This document shows positions 54,756-63,249 of a stretch of 64,000 nucleotides of DNA, one piece after another. Under the pieces are notes generated by a model that saw nothing but the letters and a program-made list of their open reading frames with translations, was not told the origin of the DNA and searched no databases. The DNA lies in NCBI RefSeq assembly GCF_000467125.1, contig NZ_BATJ01000001.1:186001-250000 (forward strand), given 5' to 3'. Made by a program: the position numbers and the translations under genes. This DNA comes from Vibrio proteolyticus NBRC 13287 (GTDB taxonomy: Bacteria; Pseudomonadota; Gammaproteobacteria; Enterobacterales; Vibrionaceae). The stretch's first letter is position 1. Every line of letters starts with the position of its first letter.

Positions 54756-54780
54756 AAAGCCCCGGTTACGGGGCTTTATT
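54756..54780 (+). terminator. Terminator of the copper operon
   Basis: AAAGCCCC, loop GGTTAC, GGGGCTTT (54756-54777), followed by ATTT. Confidence 0.88.
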
Positions 54781-54879
54781 TAAAATAAGGCGTCAGTCAC
54801 GAGACAACTCTCGACACATCTAGGGTGATGATGGGTGTCAGAAACTGGAGATCAGGGTTCGCGGACACCAATTAGAATT

Positions 54880-55275
54880 CTATAAAGGCTGTGCCGTCTC
54901 ATGCAGATGACGCCATATCACCTGATCACCTTTCCCCAACTCAAACACAACAGTGGAAAAACGCAGCGTGGAACGTTGCCCTGGCAGTTGTTGTCGTTCT
55001 TGGTACGTCACGCAAGCCCCTACTTCACTCTCCGTAATCAAACGCATATTATCTATTTTAATCTTCAGCCCCGGTTTCGCTCCACATTGCGCCTGAAAAA
55101 ACGAAGTTAGAGACGTGTAATTAAGCTGGGCACCGTCAGGTGTTACCATTGAATAAGCCGGGCTGAAACGTGTTAACAACTCTTCACACACTTGTGTAGG
55201 ACTCCTGACGTCGCTAAGCCAACAGCAAATCAAATCGTGTGCATCTAAGATTTCTTGAAAATAACGGTTCATCAT
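54880..55275 (-). CDS. SnoaL/NTF2-like protein
   Basis: A 131-residue alpha+beta protein with the cone-shaped NTF2-like fold: helix 1 (RYFQEILDAHDLICCW), YSMVTPDGAQLNYTSLTSFFQAQ and a strand-rich second half ending in VIWRHLHETAQPL, typical of DUF4440/SnoaL-like proteins. No catalytic residues can be named. The start overlaps the MFS stop by ATGA, so both are translated together. Function unknown. Confidence 0.72.
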   Translation of the reverse strand: MMNRYFQEILDAHDLICCWLSDVRSPTQVCEELLTRFSPAYSMVTPDGAQLNYTSLTSFFQAQCGAKPGLKIKIDNMRLITESEVGACVTYQERQQLPGQRSTLRFSTVVFELGKGDQVIWRHLHETAQPL

Positions 55276-56651
55276 TTCTCCTTATTTAATATAGGTATCA
55301 CACCGGAATTCATTATTCGTAGGCTGAGTAACACAGGAATGAAGGCACTAACGGCCGCCAGAGCAAAGCACAGTTGATATGCCTGGAGCTGGCGAATTCC
55401 TTGCATATTGAGTAACACACTCAGCAGCAAGCTAATTAACGTGACCCCAAAACAGAAACTGAGCTGACGGTTGATGTTCCACAGTGCACTAGCATCTGCC
55501 AGATCGCCATCATGCACTTGAATAAACGCCAGGCTTTGCGCCGCACTACTGCACAGACTTCCTCCGAATCCCATCAACGCATAAGAGATGAACGCAAAAA
55601 CAACGTCGTCGGCGCTGCCGACCAACATTAATAATCCAATGCCCCACCCCTGCACCAGGCTACCAACGATAAACAACGGACGCGGTCCAACTTCATTAAA
55701 GTGTTTACCCGTCAGAGAGATCGCAGCAAATGCGGCGAGTGCCCATGGAAACATCATCGCTCCCACTAAAGTGGCATGAATCCCCAGTAGATCTTGCAAA
55801 TACAACATCGCAATCAGGCTGACGCCAGTGAAAATTCCCGGAACGAGTTGATAGATCAGCATCGCGGTATGCAACATCGGGTCCTTAATTAGGCGTAGGT
55901 TCAGCAACGGCTGTCGTTTACGTAACGAGGCGATTACATACCAGACCATCAGCAATATACCGAAGGCCATTAACGTTGTGCCCAAATTCAAACGTTCGCC
56001 TTCACCCATATACGTCAGGCCCAGCAATATCAGAGTTAATGCCGCACTGCCTGAAATAAAGCCCCTCACATCCAGCGGTTCGATATCAGTAGTGAGTACA
56101 TCACGCTTCAACCAGGCCAAGGCAAGAAGCAATGAAAAAACTGCCAGAGGCAAGCTGGCTCCAAATACCCAACGCCAACTAACATTGTCTACCAGCACAC
56201 CACCAATGGCCGGAGCGAGCGCTGGCGCCAGCAAAGCAACCAGCATCACGGCAGAAGAGAGCTTTGCCCGCTCATGGTTGCGATAAAGTACATAGGTCAT
56301 TGCCTGACCAACTGGGATCAACAACCCTCCCCCCAGACCTTGAACTACACGCCAAAGAATAAGTTGTTCAATTCGGGCAGCACCTATTACTCCCAAAGTA
56401 CCGATAATGAAGATAATCAATGAGAGGATAAACAGGCGTTTGGATCCCATTCGTTTTGCCAACCAACGACTCAAAGGAATAACTAACGTTAACCCCAGAA
56501 TGTACCCATTACTCACCCACGCCAGCTGACTCACTGATGCATTCAACTGCCTGCCAATATCCGGATAAGCAACATTGGCGATAAACATGTTAAGCAAATC
56601 GATGAAAAAACCCAGCAGATAAACGCTGGCGACACGCACCCGATAACTCAT
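55272..56651 (-). CDS. MFS multidrug exporter (DHA2/EmrB type)
   Basis: A 459-residue transporter with about fourteen helices. The start MSYRVRVASVYLLGFFIDLLN is preferred over an upstream GTG/ATG extension rich in aromatic residues, because it matches the family N-terminus. Family motifs: IANVAYPDIGRQL, WVSNGYILG, RVVQGLGGGLLIPVGQAM (motif C region) and WRWVFGASLPLAV. DHA2 members export drugs with proton antiport. A LysR gene is divergent and probably controls it. Confidence 0.87.
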   Translation of the reverse strand: MSYRVRVASVYLLGFFIDLLNMFIANVAYPDIGRQLNASVSQLAWVSNGYILGLTLVIPLSRWLAKRMGSKRLFILSLIIFIIGTLGVIGAARIEQLILWRVVQGLGGGLLIPVGQAMTYVLYRNHERAKLSSAVMLVALLAPALAPAIGGVLVDNVSWRWVFGASLPLAVFSLLLALAWLKRDVLTTDIEPLDVRGFISGSAALTLILLGLTYMGEGERLNLGTTLMAFGILLMVWYVIASLRKRQPLLNLRLIKDPMLHTAMLIYQLVPGIFTGVSLIAMLYLQDLLGIHATLVGAMMFPWALAAFAAISLTGKHFNEVGPRPLFIVGSLVQGWGIGLLMLVGSADDVVFAFISYALMGFGGSLCSSAAQSLAFIQVHDGDLADASALWNINRQLSFCFGVTLISLLLSVLLNMQGIRQLQAYQLCFALAAVSAFIPVLLSLRIMNSGVIPILNKEK

Positions 56652-56731
56652 ATATTTCTCAAGGAAAACAACATAATGGGTGTAGTATAAATTCAGGAAA
56701 ATAAAGATAAATCCACGTATTGCAGTTACAC

Positions 56732-56750
56732 TGTCAAGAATATTTTGACA
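56732..56750. promoter_or_regulatory. LysR-type operator between the MFS and LysR genes
   Basis: TGTCAA-GAATATT-TTGACA is an inverted repeat with T-N11-A character, midway between the divergent MFS and LysR genes. It is 27 bases before the LysR start. Confidence 0.55.
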
Positions 56751-56776
56751 ATAATCCAAGAAAATTAGGTGGAAGC

Positions 56777-57682
56777 ATGCTCAATATGCAACGTTTGGAA
56801 ATATTTGTGGCAGTCGTGAAAACCGGAAGTTTTACTGGCGCGGCAAATACACTGGGACTGACTAAAGCTGTCGTAAGCTTTAATATCAAGCAGCTTGAGC
56901 AGGAATTAGGGGTTTCCGTACTTACACGCAGTACACGAAAGGTGGCGGTCACCGATGCAGGTGAACATTTTTATTGGCGCTGTCAACAACTGTTACAAGA
57001 TGCGGAACAGCTTTTGGATGATGTCCGCAGCGATCATGCAGGTCTGAAGGGTATCTTACGCATTACCACAACGCCTGAATATGGCCCCCGAATTGTAGTG
57101 CCAGTACTATCAACCTTCTCAGTGTTACACCCTCAACTGCGCATCCAACACGTTTCGTCATCACAAAATGATGACTTGATCACTGGACGTTTCGATGTCG
57201 CGATACGCCTTGGTCAATTGACGGATTCCACGCATCGCGCAAAGCTGATTGATCAGTTCGATATTTTACCCGTCGCTTCAAAAGAGTACCTAACAACATA
57301 TCATGACCACGGCATCGCCGACCTGAAGCAATTACAAAGTGCACACTGGCTTGCACATAGCCGTCTCTCCACACCGTTGAGCTGGGACGTCACAACACCT
57401 GCAGGTGACAACGTGCAATTCAGAGCAGATACGCCTTCCAAGATTATGGCTGACAGCGCCGCTTCACTACTCGAATTTGCTCGCAATGGCGCAGGCGTTG
57501 CTCTACTGCCCGCTTGGCTGGTGCAAGAAGACATTACCAATGGCTCGTTAATCCGTTTGTTGCCTGGTTATCGCTTTCCCAAACAAGGTATCTACGCGCT
57601 TTATCCCAATACTCGCCATGTGCCTGAAAAAGTACGGACATTTATCGATTTCTTGCAGAGCCAGGTCGAGAAGTCTCACTGA
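56777..57682 (+). CDS. LysR-family transcriptional regulator
   Basis: A 301-residue regulator. Start MLNMQRLEIFVAVVKTGSF with AGGTGGAAGC upstream. The helix-turn-helix is FTGAANTLGLTKAVVSFNIKQLEQELGV; the effector domain (about 90-300) has GILRITTTPEYGPRIVVP, the sub-family of CrgA/DsdC-like activators. Transcribed away from the MFS/SnoaL pair, with a shared operator, so it is their likely regulator. The ligand is not known. Confidence 0.88.
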   Translation: MLNMQRLEIFVAVVKTGSFTGAANTLGLTKAVVSFNIKQLEQELGVSVLTRSTRKVAVTDAGEHFYWRCQQLLQDAEQLLDDVRSDHAGLKGILRITTTPEYGPRIVVPVLSTFSVLHPQLRIQHVSSSQNDDLITGRFDVAIRLGQLTDSTHRAKLIDQFDILPVASKEYLTTYHDHGIADLKQLQSAHWLAHSRLSTPLSWDVTTPAGDNVQFRADTPSKIMADSAASLLEFARNGAGVALLPAWLVQEDITNGSLIRLLPGYRFPKQGIYALYPNTRHVPEKVRTFIDFLQSQVEKSH

Positions 57683-58090
57683 TCAGACTCAACAAACGTC
57701 TGTTTGCCATTCAACGAAAATGCCGACCTCCTCGCACAACAAATCAACGAACTGTTAACAAACACCGGTAGTAAGTCGTTTTATTAGTTAACTCACATCG
57801 ACCCAACCGTTGTTGTTCAGTTTTCGGGGACACAGCTGATTAATAGCCGCTTTTTTGTTACCGGGCAAAGTTCAATTAATCCGATGATGACTCCAATTAG
57901 CGACACGATCATTCGATTTAGTCTGCTTTTTTACTCTAAAGTTATTGGCATTTGTGCAGATACAGTATCGATACGTCACGTCTAATTTCGCGGGACACTT
58001 TTTACAACAGTGGTTTCATCTCTAAGCGTCATAGGCTTAACAGAGTCCTAGCTTTAGACATCAAAATAAAATTGCGTTGAGACAATCAGA
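57683..58090. other. Intergenic region upstream of the chemoreceptor
   Basis: About 408 bases without a supported ORF. It holds the candidate sigma-28 promoter at 57937-57963. A weak CAGAC/GTCTG repeat lies just after the LysR stop. The 120-base leader of the chemoreceptor shows nothing else I can name. Confidence 0.5.
57937..57963 (+). promoter_or_regulatory. Sigma-28 (FliA)-type promoter
   Basis: TAAAG, 14 bases, GCAGATAC compares with the flagellar consensus TAAAG-N14-GCCGATAA with 6 of 8 matches in the -10 part and a perfect -35 part. Chemoreceptor genes are common FliA targets. Confidence 0.5.
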
Positions 58091-59650
58091 ATGAAAAGAA
58101 TAATCCTATTAGCCGTCTGCGCCATGTTCGGCATTGCTGTCGTGGCCAGTATGGCATCAACTTATCTCATTTCGAGTCAGAAAATCGACGAGATCATCCT
58201 TAACAAATCCCAGGTTCAAGCTGAGTTTCTGGCAAAGAATGCCAGCTACATTCTGGAAAACTCAGACAATCCGATTCAAGATCTTCAAACATTGGTTGAC
58301 GGATTAAAGCAGCGCTCTGACGTGAGCTATGCCATTGTCATCAATAAAAAGGTGGCCGCCGTTGCACACAGTGATAAGCAAAAACTCAACAAAGTTTATG
58401 ACGACGATTATACCGTTGCTGGTGCGACCAAAGGCGTGCAACAGTATTCAAAATGGTACGCTGACGTACAACAGGTATGGGTGTTTGACATCATGGCCCC
58501 TATCTACGTCAACGGCCAGTTATACGGAACGTTTGATATCGGTATTCCGATCACTGAAGTCAGCCAGGCGACCAACGGAATTATTACTTATCAACTGACC
58601 TCCATGGTTGCGATCTTTGTACTCTGCGTCATTGTGCTTTCACTTCTGTTGGGCAAATTAATGCGCCCTCTTTCGGTACTAAAGAATGCATTGCACGAGA
58701 TTTCTCAGGGAGATGGTGATTTAACCGTCCGGCTACCAACCAAAGGCAACGACGAAGTCGCGCAAATATCTGCGGCATTTAACGTGTTTGTCGGTAAAGT
58801 TCACGAGATCATCACGCAAGTTGTCAATACCGGTGTCGAATTGAACAGCTCGGCCATCGCACTGCGCGAGCAATCACAGCAAGCCTTGGCAAGAGGACAA
58901 GAGCAGAACGAACAGACGATGCTGGTGGTGACGTCCATGAATGAAATGATCGCCACCGTCAATGAAATTGCCTCAAATGCGGCCGGTGCAGCAAATGCTG
59001 CTGGCACCGCGACCAATGAGACGCAAGCAGGTTACAAGACGTTGGAAAGAACAACGACAGCAATGACCAACCTTGAAACCGAAATGAACAGTACGTCAAA
59101 CATCATTGCCAGTCTTGCAGACAACACACAGTCGATCGGGACCATCCTTGAAGTGATTCGGGGGATCTCTGAACAAACGAACTTGCTTGCGCTGAATGCT
59201 GCAATTGAAGCGGCACGTGCTGGTGATGCCGGGCGTGGTTTTGCGGTGGTTGCAGACGAAGTCCGTAATCTCGCGACAAAAACGGCACAATCGACAGACG
59301 AAATTAACACCATGATCAACCAACTGCAGAGCGAAGCGCAAAGTGCAGTGAATTCAATGGGCAACAGTAAATCGTTGATTGAGGAAGGCACTACCGAAAC
59401 AGAATTGGCCAGACAAGCGCTGGAAGAGATCTCAACTCAAGTGATGACCATTCTGGACATCAACACTCAGGTCGCAACAGCAACTGAACAACAATCCACC
59501 GTGGCCAATGAGATCAATATGAACATGGATACCGTCAGCCACTCGGTGAAAGGCTCGTTAAGCGCCAGTGAACAGCTGGAAGAGTCCAGCCAACGCCTCG
59601 CTGAGCTGTCTAGAACACTCGACCGTCATGTTGGGGCATTCAAAATCTAG
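58091..59650 (+). CDS. Methyl-accepting chemotaxis protein with dCache/sCache-like sensor
   Basis: A 519-residue receptor. Helix 1 (about 4-27), a periplasmic sensor (about 28-170; [37 protein letters not shown]: single Cache-like), helix 2 (about 174-196), HAMP (about 197-250) and a signalling domain (about 250-519). The hairpin tip contains [40 protein letters not shown], the universal CheA/CheW contact. No C-terminal CheR tether is present. The ligand is unknown. Single-gene unit with terminator. Confidence 0.93.
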   Translation: MKRIILLAVCAMFGIAVVASMASTYLISSQKIDEIILNKSQVQAEFLAKNASYILENSDNPIQDLQTLVDGLKQRSDVSYAIVINKKVAAVAHSDKQKLNKVYDDDYTVAGATKGVQQYSKWYADVQQVWVFDIMAPIYVNGQLYGTFDIGIPITEVSQATNGIITYQLTSMVAIFVLCVIVLSLLLGKLMRPLSVLKNALHEISQGDGDLTVRLPTKGNDEVAQISAAFNVFVGKVHEIITQVVNTGVELNSSAIALREQSQQALARGQEQNEQTMLVVTSMNEMIATVNEIASNAAGAANAAGTATNETQAGYKTLERTTTAMTNLETEMNSTSNIIASLADNTQSIGTILEVIRGISEQTNLLALNAAIEAARAGDAGRGFAVVADEVRNLATKTAQSTDEINTMINQLQSEAQSAVNSMGNSKSLIEEGTTETELARQALEEISTQVMTILDINTQVATATEQQSTVANEINMNMDTVSHSVKGSLSASEQLEESSQRLAELSRTLDRHVGAFKI

Positions 59651-59689
59651 CAAGGACGTTGTCCAAATCTAAATCCGCTTGCCGATTGA

Positions 59690-59721
59690 AGAGCCAGCAA
59701 CGCAACGTTGCTGGCTCTTTT
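59690..59721 (+). terminator. Terminator of the chemoreceptor gene
   Basis: AGAGCCAGCAACG, loop CAA, CGTTGCTGGCTCT: a perfect 13-base-pair stem followed by TTT. Confidence 0.92.
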
Positions 59722-59853
59722 ATCATGAAAAACATGTGCTATCGCTCAACACATCACACGCCGTTTTCGCATAAATGACCGTGTTATCTAATGCTCCGGA
59801 TAGAGCCGCTTTGTTTCCATGCTCTGCGCTCCCTTGTCACTGAGCCGATATGG

Positions 59854-60252
59854 TTATTTCTTGTATTTTCTATACAGGGACTCAATGGAGTAATCAAATA
59901 GCTCTTTGAGCTGTTGTTTGGCTTCGGGTATCGACATAACATCAAAGTTTTTGGAGACCGTATTGCGACCAAATAGATTCCAAAAGCTCGACTTTATGAC
60001 AACGTCTAAGTCAAGAATCCCCTTATCAACATCGATTGGCGTAAACTGGAACGTAGCGTATTTGTCCTCCTCATCACCAAAGACAAAGAAAAAACCGCCA
60101 CCCTCTCCTACTTTGTCAAACCATTCCATTTCTTCTGCCCAGGGATAGTTGTCAATGACGTCGCAGGCTTCATGATAGGTCGAAACAACTTTGTCATGAT
60201 TCACGAGTTCGGGGCCATCAACCCGATGCTGATAAAACACTTTAACGCTCAC
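59854..60252 (-). CDS. Uncharacterised small acidic protein
   Basis: A 132-residue protein of unknown function. GTG start at 60252 after GAGGAG. No signal peptide, membrane helix or known motif. The sequence is rich in Asp/Glu in the middle (WAEEMEWFDKVGEGGGFFFVFGDEEDKYATFQFTP) and ends in a basic helix (ELFDYSIESLYRKYKK). The pattern of two strands and an acidic loop resembles immunity-like or SMI1-like proteins only vaguely. It stands alone between the chemoreceptor and the HbpS-like gene. Confidence 0.65.
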   Translation of the reverse strand: MSVKVFYQHRVDGPELVNHDKVVSTYHEACDVIDNYPWAEEMEWFDKVGEGGGFFFVFGDEEDKYATFQFTPIDVDKGILDLDVVIKSSFWNLFGRNTVSKNFDVMSIPEAKQQLKELFDYSIESLYRKYKK

Positions 60253-60403
60253 ACTCTCTCCTCTTCACGCAACAACGGATTCTTTCTTGTTTATTCAGTG
60301 CTGGCGTACCGCTTAGTCCATATCACCACTTACGCTCAGATAGTGTCACACCTCGACATACGAAACAACACCCATAAGCATGTAACTCCTTGACTTATCA
60401 AAC

Positions 60404-60437
60404 AGAAAACCCTGAAAAACGATTCGGTTTATCAGGG
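60404..60437 (-). terminator. Terminator of the HbpS-like gene
   Basis: CCCTGATAAAC, loop, GTTTTTCAGGG on the minus strand (60410-60437 region) followed by TTTTCTG. One mismatch in the stem. Confidence 0.7.
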
Positions 60438-60473
60438 CAGGCATTAAAACGACTAGTAAACGATGAGCGGTAA

Positions 60474-60974
60474 TCAGAAGACTTTCTTAATTGCCGCTTC
60501 TGCACATTCAACATCCAGATGGCCGCCAGGAGCGCCACCTACACCAATAGCACCAATGAACGTCTCATTGAGTTGCAACGGAACGCCCCCTGCCAGAAAC
60601 AGCAGATTGTCATCCATATTTTGCAGTGGTTGCATAATTGGCTTTTCAGCAACCAGCTTCATCAGATTACCTGACGGTTGTTTCATACTGGCAACGGTAA
60701 ACGCCTTCTTACGCGAGCTATCCAGCGTGTGGATACCGGCACCATCAGAACGAAGCTGCGCCAATACCTGACCCGACACATCGACTACCGTGGCAGAAAC
60801 TTTGTACCCTTTCGCTTCACACTGGTTGACCGCATCCTGAGCCAGCAAGAATGCACTCTTAGATGAAATTTGTGTGACGGACACGGTATGAGATTGGTTG
60901 GCAGCCAACGCGTTGCCGGACAAAGCCAGAAAACTCATAGAAGCCGTCAGTAACGTTAATTTGATGTTTTTCAT
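60474..60974 (-). CDS. Exported HbpS/GlcG-family (DUF336) protein
   Basis: A 166-residue protein with a signal peptide (MKNIKLTLLTASMSFLALSGNALA). The mature part is a HbpS/GlcG fold: FLLAQDAVNQCEAKGYKVSATVVDVSGQVLAQLRSDGAGI with later RKKAFTVASMKQPSG, GGVPLQLNETFIGAIGVGGAPGGHLDVECAEAA. The start at 60974 has AGGAG; a longer frame from 60989 adds five residues. Streptomyces HbpS binds and degrades haem outside the cell and controls a two-component system. The divergent neighbour here is also a two-component system. Confidence 0.87.
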   Translation of the reverse strand: MKNIKLTLLTASMSFLALSGNALAANQSHTVSVTQISSKSAFLLAQDAVNQCEAKGYKVSATVVDVSGQVLAQLRSDGAGIHTLDSSRKKAFTVASMKQPSGNLMKLVAEKPIMQPLQNMDDNLLFLAGGVPLQLNETFIGAIGVGGAPGGHLDVECAEAAIKKVF

Positions 60975-61143
60975 GTTCACTCCTGTCATAGGTTGTCTTA
61001 TTCAGCAGTAACATGCTAACGAATCGTCTATTACCGCAGACTTTCCCCAACATTACGAAGATGTAATGTTGGTTATATTCAAACCCGGTTGTTGGTAAAG
61101 TGTGAAGTGAGTTGAGTTGGTGGCAGAGAATGACGGGAAAACC

Positions 61144-61824
61144 ATGAAAATATTATTAATTGAAGATGATGCACACATCGCACACTTTCTAACCAATGGT
61201 TTTCAACAGGAAGGCTGCGCCATCACACACGTCAACAACGGCGTCGATGGCCTGTATCAGGCCGTGAGTGAATCCTTCGATGTCATTGTGTTGGATATTA
61301 TGCTGCCACAAAAAGATGGTTTTGAAGTCCTGGCCCAACTTCGCGGAGAAGGCCACACCACACCGGTACTCATTCTTAGCGCCAAGCATTCCGTGGAAGA
61401 GCGTGTTAAAGGTCTGCAGTCCGGTGCGGATGATTATCTGGTCAAGCCATTCGCCTTTCCTGAGCTCATGGCACGCTGCCAGTCACTGACACGCCGAGGC
61501 AAGCAGCAACAAACCAATCCGCACGAACTGAGCTATGGCGAACTATCTCTTGATTTGCTCAGACACTCGCTCAAACGTAACGACATCCCCGTGCACCTTA
61601 ATCAGCGTGAATTCATGCTGATTAAGCTACTGATGGAACACCCGGAAACAGTCATCACCAAAACGGCTATTCTGGAATACGTTTGGGGCCACCAGTTTGA
61701 CCCACAAACCAATGTGGTCGATGTACTGGTGTGTCGTCTGAGAGGGAAAGTGGACAAAGGTTTTGAGCACCCGATGATTTATACACTGCGGGGAGTCGGC
61801 TATGTCCTCAAATCACAACATTGA
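61144..61824 (+). CDS. OmpR-family response regulator
   Basis: A 226-residue response regulator. Receiver domain: LIEDDAHIAHF (acidic pocket), phosphorylation site Asp51 in VIVLDIMLPQKDGF, LILSAKHS (Thr/Ser position) and VKPFAFPEL (Lys). C-terminal winged-helix DNA-binding domain (about 127-224) with LNQREFMLIKLL and FDPQTNVVDVLVCRLRGKVD. The start at 61144 is the usual position; a TTG 9 codons upstream is rejected. It overlaps its kinase by 23 bases. Confidence 0.92.
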   Translation: MKILLIEDDAHIAHFLTNGFQQEGCAITHVNNGVDGLYQAVSESFDVIVLDIMLPQKDGFEVLAQLRGEGHTTPVLILSAKHSVEERVKGLQSGADDYLVKPFAFPELMARCQSLTRRGKQQQTNPHELSYGELSLDLLRHSLKRNDIPVHLNQREFMLIKLLMEHPETVITKTAILEYVWGHQFDPQTNVVDVLVCRLRGKVDKGFEHPMIYTLRGVGYVLKSQH

Positions 61825-63190
61825 GCAAGCGCTGATTAAAGCGCGGCGCACTCTACTGCTGCGATTTATGTCGTTGTTATTGCTCTGTTTGCTATTGGTT
61901 GAACTGATCGTCGGTACCTTGTTCTTTTTTGACTTGTACCGTACGGAGAGAAAAATTCTCAGCTCCATGGCGACCGAGTATCAACGTATTCTCACCTACG
62001 ATTCCGCCGAGCGTCTGGTGCATGTTTTAACCGCGAACCCACACCGCCTGATTGAAAACAACATTGCCGCCTTCGCTGTACCGACAGGAGATCTGAGTGT
62101 GCCCCGATTTATTGCTGGTGATGGAAATATACCAAGACGTATTGATCTGTCGACCTACACCGCAGACAACCAATCCTGGTTCAACGCCTTCGTATTCAGC
62201 CCGTTCATGTCATTGAAAATAACCGGTGAAAACCAAGATTTTTGGCTGATTCTGGATAACAAAGCGCGCTACACCATCGCCTACAAACAGTGGTTGATGA
62301 CCTTCTACGCAATGCTTGTCCTGATTGGCATCACCACTCTGTTCACCCGACGCATCATCCATCGCGCGATGTCACCACTAGTGACGTTGGGCGATATGTT
62401 ACACAAATTACGTCACGGCAATCTGGACATCGCCGACCCACCACGTGATGACCCTCAAGGCCTGAGTGTAATCAGCGCCAGCGTTCATGATGCGATTGCG
62501 CAGCTTCATCATGTCACGACGACCCTGAACACCACGGTGGACGCCATTGCTCACGACATCCGCACGCCACTATCAAGGATCACACTTAGCGCCCAATCGG
62601 CGTTAACGGATGAGAACAACGCAGACAAAACCCAACATGCCCTGGCTGACTGCGCCGAATACGCCATGCAAGCGAGTAACATGCTGACTGCATTGATGAA
62701 ATTGAATGACGAACTCACTGGGAAGCAGCAAGCACAATACGAGGCCACCGACCTCCATCAGGTCATGCATACTGTAGTCAGCTGGTATGAAGATGTGGCT
62801 GACGAAAAGCAGATCGAATTGCGCGTTACCACCGACGAAGCACTGGTAGTACAGTCTGATCCGGACAAACTGACCCAAGTGCTGGTGAACCTGGTTGATA
62901 ATGCCATCAAGTACACACAGCCTGGCGGTCAGGTTACGCTCAGCGCCCAACGTACCGACGATAACCAGATAAAGATTCAGGTCACGGACACCGGAATCGG
63001 TATCGCCCCCCAATATCAGGCTCTGATCTTTGAGCGTCTGTATCGTGTGGATACAAGCCGCAGTAATGTTGAGGGTTATGGCCTCGGACTTTCTCTCGCC
63101 AGAGCGATGACCGAGAATTTAGGTGGTCAGTTGAAGTTGGCGTCGCAGATTAATCAGGGTTCCGTGTTCACCATCCTATTGGATCAATAA
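61802..63190 (+). CDS. Membrane sensor histidine kinase
   Basis: A 462-residue kinase. Helix 1 (about 18-42), periplasmic sensor of about 115 residues (no recognised fold), helix 2 (about 160-182), HAMP (about 183-235), dimerisation domain with phosphorylated His251 in IAHDIRTPLSR, and an ATPase domain with NLVDNAIKYT (N-box), DTGIGIA (G1), FERLYRVD and GYGLGLSLA (G2). The cognate regulator is just upstream, overlapping. The stimulus is not evident. Confidence 0.92.
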   Translation: MSSNHNIEQALIKARRTLLLRFMSLLLLCLLLVELIVGTLFFFDLYRTERKILSSMATEYQRILTYDSAERLVHVLTANPHRLIENNIAAFAVPTGDLSVPRFIAGDGNIPRRIDLSTYTADNQSWFNAFVFSPFMSLKITGENQDFWLILDNKARYTIAYKQWLMTFYAMLVLIGITTLFTRRIIHRAMSPLVTLGDMLHKLRHGNLDIADPPRDDPQGLSVISASVHDAIAQLHHVTTTLNTTVDAIAHDIRTPLSRITLSAQSALTDENNADKTQHALADCAEYAMQASNMLTALMKLNDELTGKQQAQYEATDLHQVMHTVVSWYEDVADEKQIELRVTTDEALVVQSDPDKLTQVLVNLVDNAIKYTQPGGQVTLSAQRTDDNQIKIQVTDTGIGIAPQYQALIFERLYRVDTSRSNVEGYGLGLSLARAMTENLGGQLKLASQINQGSVFTILLDQ

Positions 63191-63224
63191 ACACTCATGC
63201 TCGCCAACCGCGGACATGAGTGTT
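63190..63224. repeat. Inverted repeat between the histidine kinase and ampC genes
   Basis: AACACTCATG (63190-63199) and CATGAGTGTT (63215-63224) form a 10-base-pair hairpin. It lies between convergent genes and could work as a weak terminator although no long T-run follows. Confidence 0.55.
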
Positions 63225-63249
63225 CAAACGTTATCGACCCTGGTTGCGC

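Noticed and set aside
57683..58090. Sigma-54 promoter before the chemoreceptor
   Set aside because: TGGCATTTGTGC has the GG and GC elements seven bases apart instead of ten.
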